In this document: positions 6,037 through 8,052 of the stretch, piece by piece
Layout of the letters: each line of letters starts with the position of its first letter
Position numbering within the stretch: the first letter of the stretch is position 1
Assembly: GCA_026396355.1 (NCBI GenBank)
Contig: JAPLWY010000025.1
Coordinates: forward strand, 1-8,052
Direction of reading: 5' to 3'
DNA length: 8,052 nt
DNA from: Microcaldota archaeon
GTDB lineage: Archaea > Micrarchaeota > Micrarchaeia > Anstonellales > Anstonellaceae
The notes under the pieces: generated by a model
Database searches by the model: none
What the model saw: only the letters and a program-made list of their open reading frames with translations
What the model was told of the DNA's origin: nothing
Made by a program: the position numbers and the translations under genes

Positions 6037-6588
6037 TCCAACTGACGCCTTTTGCCAGTCTTCCTCAAAAATAGCGGTAAGCTCGTGCACATTCTCTCCC
6101 TCAACCAGCGCAGCCACCTCGCGATTGCTGTTGAGCGCGGAGTCCGAGAAGTTTATACTCCCGACAAGCGCGCGCTTGCCATCAACTATCAGCAGTTTCG
6201 AGTGCGTGAGCTTGTAAGTGAAGCTTGCCCAGCGCATGTCCACTCCCAGCTGGCGAAGCGTCTGGAACACCTTGTCTTTTCGCGTATCTTCAACACGCGG
6301 TTCCAGTATCACTCTCACCTTCACCCCGCGCTTCACAGCAGCTGACAGCTCATTCACGATATCCTCGGATGTAAGGACATACATCTCAACATCAATTGTT
6401 TTTTGCGCAGAGCGGATAAGTGAAATAACCTCACTCTCTGCGCCAGGTGAAAAGACATACTCCACATGCGCATTGCAGCCAGCGCAGGGCAGTGAGCCGA
6501 TGAAAAAAGAAATTGCGATTAATATTGCAGCTGATAAAAGAAGGGCACCTGCCAACCAAAGCCACTCACTCTGCTTTGCCATACTCAT
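6034..6588 (-). CDS. Membrane-anchored phospholipase D/Nuc-family protein, single HKD motif
   Basis: A 184-residue protein. Residues about 9-31 are a hydrophobic segment (signal anchor or uncleaved signal). A CxxC follows (C35, C38). The PLD-like domain covers about 41-184: EVISLIRSAQKTIDVEMYVL at 53-72, VKVRVILEPRVED at 89-101, and the HKD motif HSKLLIVDG (H129, K131, D136) with GSINFS at 143-148 and NREVA at 155-159. Single-HKD members such as Nuc act as dimers and cut phosphodiester bonds in DNA, RNA or lipids; the substrate here cannot be told. The domain is probably outside the membrane, which would fit a nuclease for scavenging or defence, but orientation is inferred. The start overlaps the 3' end of carB by 23 bases (ATG 6588) or 17 (ATG 6582, residue 3), with no clear Shine-Dalgarno, so translation may be coupled to carB. 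Confidence 0.9.
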   Translation of the reverse strand: MSMAKQSEWLWLAGALLLSAAILIAISFFIGSLPCAGCNAHVEYVFSPGAESEVISLIRSAQKTIDVEMYVLTSEDIVNELSAAVKRGVKVRVILEPRVEDTRKDKVFQTLRQLGVDMRWASFTYKLTHSKLLIVDGKRALVGSINFSDSALNSNREVAALVEGENVHELTAIFEEDWQKASVG

Positions 6589-8052
6589 CTATTCTTTTTA
6601 TTGAAGGCTTTTTACCCTTTGCATGCTTCATTGCCTCAATAAGCGCTTCAGCTGCCTCAAAGTTCGTTATGCAAGGTATTCCGTTCTCAAGGCAGGCGCG
6701 CCTTATCCGAAAGCCATCGGTATTTGCAACCTTTCCCTTCTTGGGAGTGTTTATCACAAGCTGGACTTTCCCTTTTTGTATTTCAGAAACGATATTCGGC
6801 TCGCCGTCATGTATCTTCTTGAGTATATGCACTCTTTGCCCAAGATGGCTTGCAGTAGTTGGAGTGGCATAGACTTCAAAGCCCATGTCCGACAGAGCAT
6901 CAGCAAGCGGCAACGCCCTTTCCTTGTCCCCGTCCTTCAGGCTTATCGCAACCCCGCCGCTTTCGGGTATTTTCTGGTTGGCGCCAAGAAGCGCTTTCAT
7001 GAATGCGCCCGGGAACTCATAGTCAGCGCCCATGCTCTCGCCCGTGCTTTTCATCTCAGGCCCAAGCACAGTGTCAGTGCCAGGCAGCTTCAGGAACGGG
7101 AACACCACGCCCTTCACTGCATAGTGGCTCATTTTGGGCATTTCCAGCCTGCCCAGCTTGGAGAGCTTCTTCCCCATTATCACCTGCATTGCAATTTTTA
7201 CAAGAGGAACGCCGGTTGCTTTTGAAAGGAAAGGCATTGTCCTGCTTGCGCGCGGATTTGCCTCAAGCACGAAAACAACATCATCCTGCACAACATACTG
7301 GATGTTTATCGAGCCCAGCGTATCCAGCGCAAGCGCGATTTTTTCGGAGAATTCCAGTATCTGCTTCTGAACTTCTGGCTTGAGCCTCACGCACGGCACC
7401 ACATTGTTCGCATCTCCTGAATGCACGCCTGCCCTTTCCACATGCTCCATTATCCCGCCGACAAACAAGTGCTCCTCATCCGCCACTCCATCTATCTCGC
7501 ACTCGATTGCGCGCTCAATGTACTTGTCAATCAACACTGGCTTTTTCTCTGAAACATCAACTGCCTCGCCAATATATCTTTTCAACTCAGCCTCATCATA
7601 AACTATTTGCATGCCCCTGCCTGCAATCACATAAGAGGGGCGCACTACCACGGGATATCCTATTCTTGCCGCAACTGCAAGCGCCTCAGCCTCGTTTGTC
7701 GCAACCCCGTTTTCCGGCTGGCGTATTCCCAGCTCATGCAGCAGCTCCTTGAATTTCTCCCTGTCTTCCGCAACATCAATGCCTTCCAATTGCGTTCCGA
7801 GTATTTTCACTCCTGCTGCTGTGAGCTTTCCTGCTAAGTTGACGCTTGTCTGCCCCCCGAATTGCACTATCACGCCAATGGGTTTTTCGCGCTCCACAAT
7901 GTTGAGCACGTCCTCGAATGTGAGGGGCTCAAAGTACAACCTGTCCGATGTGTCAAAGTCAGTGCTTATTGTTTCCGGATTGTTGTTTATCATTATGCTC
8001 TCGAATCCTGCTGCGCGAAGCGCGAAAGAGGCGTGGCAGCAGCAATAGTCAA
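6566..8052 (-). CDS. carB: Carbamoyl-phosphate synthase large subunit, C-terminal half (5' end cut)
   Basis: Makes carbamoyl phosphate from ammonia (delivered from glutamine by CarA), bicarbonate and two ATP, for pyrimidine and arginine synthesis. The visible 494 residues correspond to roughly the last 45 percent of a protein of about 1,070. The frame continues past the ATG at 7993 to the right edge with clear CarB homology (DYCCCHASFALRAAGFESI). Counting from that D: pre-ATP-grasp domain about 1-95 (NNNPETISTDFDTSDRLYFE; QFGGQTSVNLA); second ATP-grasp, which phosphorylates carbamate, about 96-295 (RPSYVIAGRGMQIVYDE, GGIMEHVERAGVHSGDANN, VLEANPRASRTMPFLSKATG); and the MGS-like allosteric domain about 365-480 (LKDGDKERALPLADAL; VINTPKKGKVANTDGFRIRR). 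The presence of the MGS domain suggests end-product regulation. It is a full-type C-terminus, not a split CarB ending early. The next gene overlaps its last bases. Confidence 0.97.
   Translation of the reverse strand, partial: DYCCCHASFALRAAGFESIMINNNPETISTDFDTSDRLYFEPLTFEDVLNIVEREKPIGVIVQFGGQTSVNLAGKLTAAGVKILGTQLEGIDVAEDREKFKELLHELGIRQPENGVATNEAEALAVAARIGYPVVVRPSYVIAGRGMQIVYDEAELKRYIGEAVDVSEKKPVLIDKYIERAIECEIDGVADEEHLFVGGIMEHVERAGVHSGDANNVVPCVRLKPEVQKQILEFSEKIALALDTLGSINIQYVVQDDVVFVLEANPRASRTMPFLSKATGVPLVKIAMQVIMGKKLSKLGRLEMPKMSHYAVKGVVFPFLKLPGTDTVLGPEMKSTGESMGADYEFPGAFMKALLGANQKIPESGGVAISLKDGDKERALPLADALSDMGFEVYATPTTASHLGQRVHILKKIHDGEPNIVSEIQKGKVQLVINTPKKGKVANTDGFRIRRACLENGIPCITNFEAAEALIEAMKHAKGKKPSIKRIDEYGKAE

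Noticed and set aside
1..8052. CRISPR arrays, IS elements, tRNA or rRNA genes, defence islands
   Set aside because: No regularly spaced repeats, no terminal inverted repeats with a transposase, and no tRNA-like or rRNA-like conserved segment were seen; nearly all bases are in identified genes.

Overview
The window looks like chromosomal DNA from an archaeon, most likely one with a compact genome. The pointers are an archaeal-type NMN adenylyltransferase (NadM rather than bacterial NadD), an FKBP isomerase with the inserted domain and C-terminal extension of the long archaeal form, AT-rich TATA-like boxes about 25-40 bases before several start codons, start codons with little or no Shine-Dalgarno sequence (suggesting leaderless mRNAs), and a membrane-anchored protein dense in N-glycosylation sequons. 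A DPANN-type lineage such as Diapherotrites or Micrarchaeota is a guess; nothing here fixes the phylum. The full-length bacterial-style PurH is unusual for archaea, which mostly use PurP and PurO, and suggests old gene transfer.

Layout, left to right. Positions 1-654 (-): exported TPR protein, cut by the left edge. 729-1880 (-): membrane-anchored, sequon-rich extracellular protein of unknown function. 1965-2600 (+): long FKBP-type peptidyl-prolyl isomerase, divergent from the previous gene across an 84-base double promoter. 2645-3175 (-): NadM, and 3185-4747 (-): PurH, which form a two-gene operon with purH first. 4788-5084 (+): small, very basic protein, divergent from purH. 5197-6006 (+): two-domain helical protein of unknown function. 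6034-6588 (-): membrane-anchored single-HKD phospholipase D/Nuc-like protein whose start overlaps the 3' end of carB. 6566-8052 (-): C-terminal half of the carbamoyl-phosphate synthase large subunit, cut by the right edge.

Functionally there is a nucleotide and cofactor theme. PurH makes IMP (last two steps of de novo purine synthesis), NadM uses ATP to make NAD+, and CarB makes carbamoyl phosphate for pyrimidines and arginine. PurH and CarB each carry an MGS-like domain, as catalyst in one and regulator in the other. The second theme is the cell surface: the TPR protein, the sequon-rich protein and the PLD-like protein each start with a single hydrophobic N-terminal segment, and the FKBP lies next to the sequon-rich one. 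No RNA gene, mobile element, CRISPR array, or defence system was seen. No gene-free stretch exceeds about 110 bases. The most open questions are the sequon-rich protein with its apparent internal duplication, the 269-residue protein, and the 98-residue basic protein.
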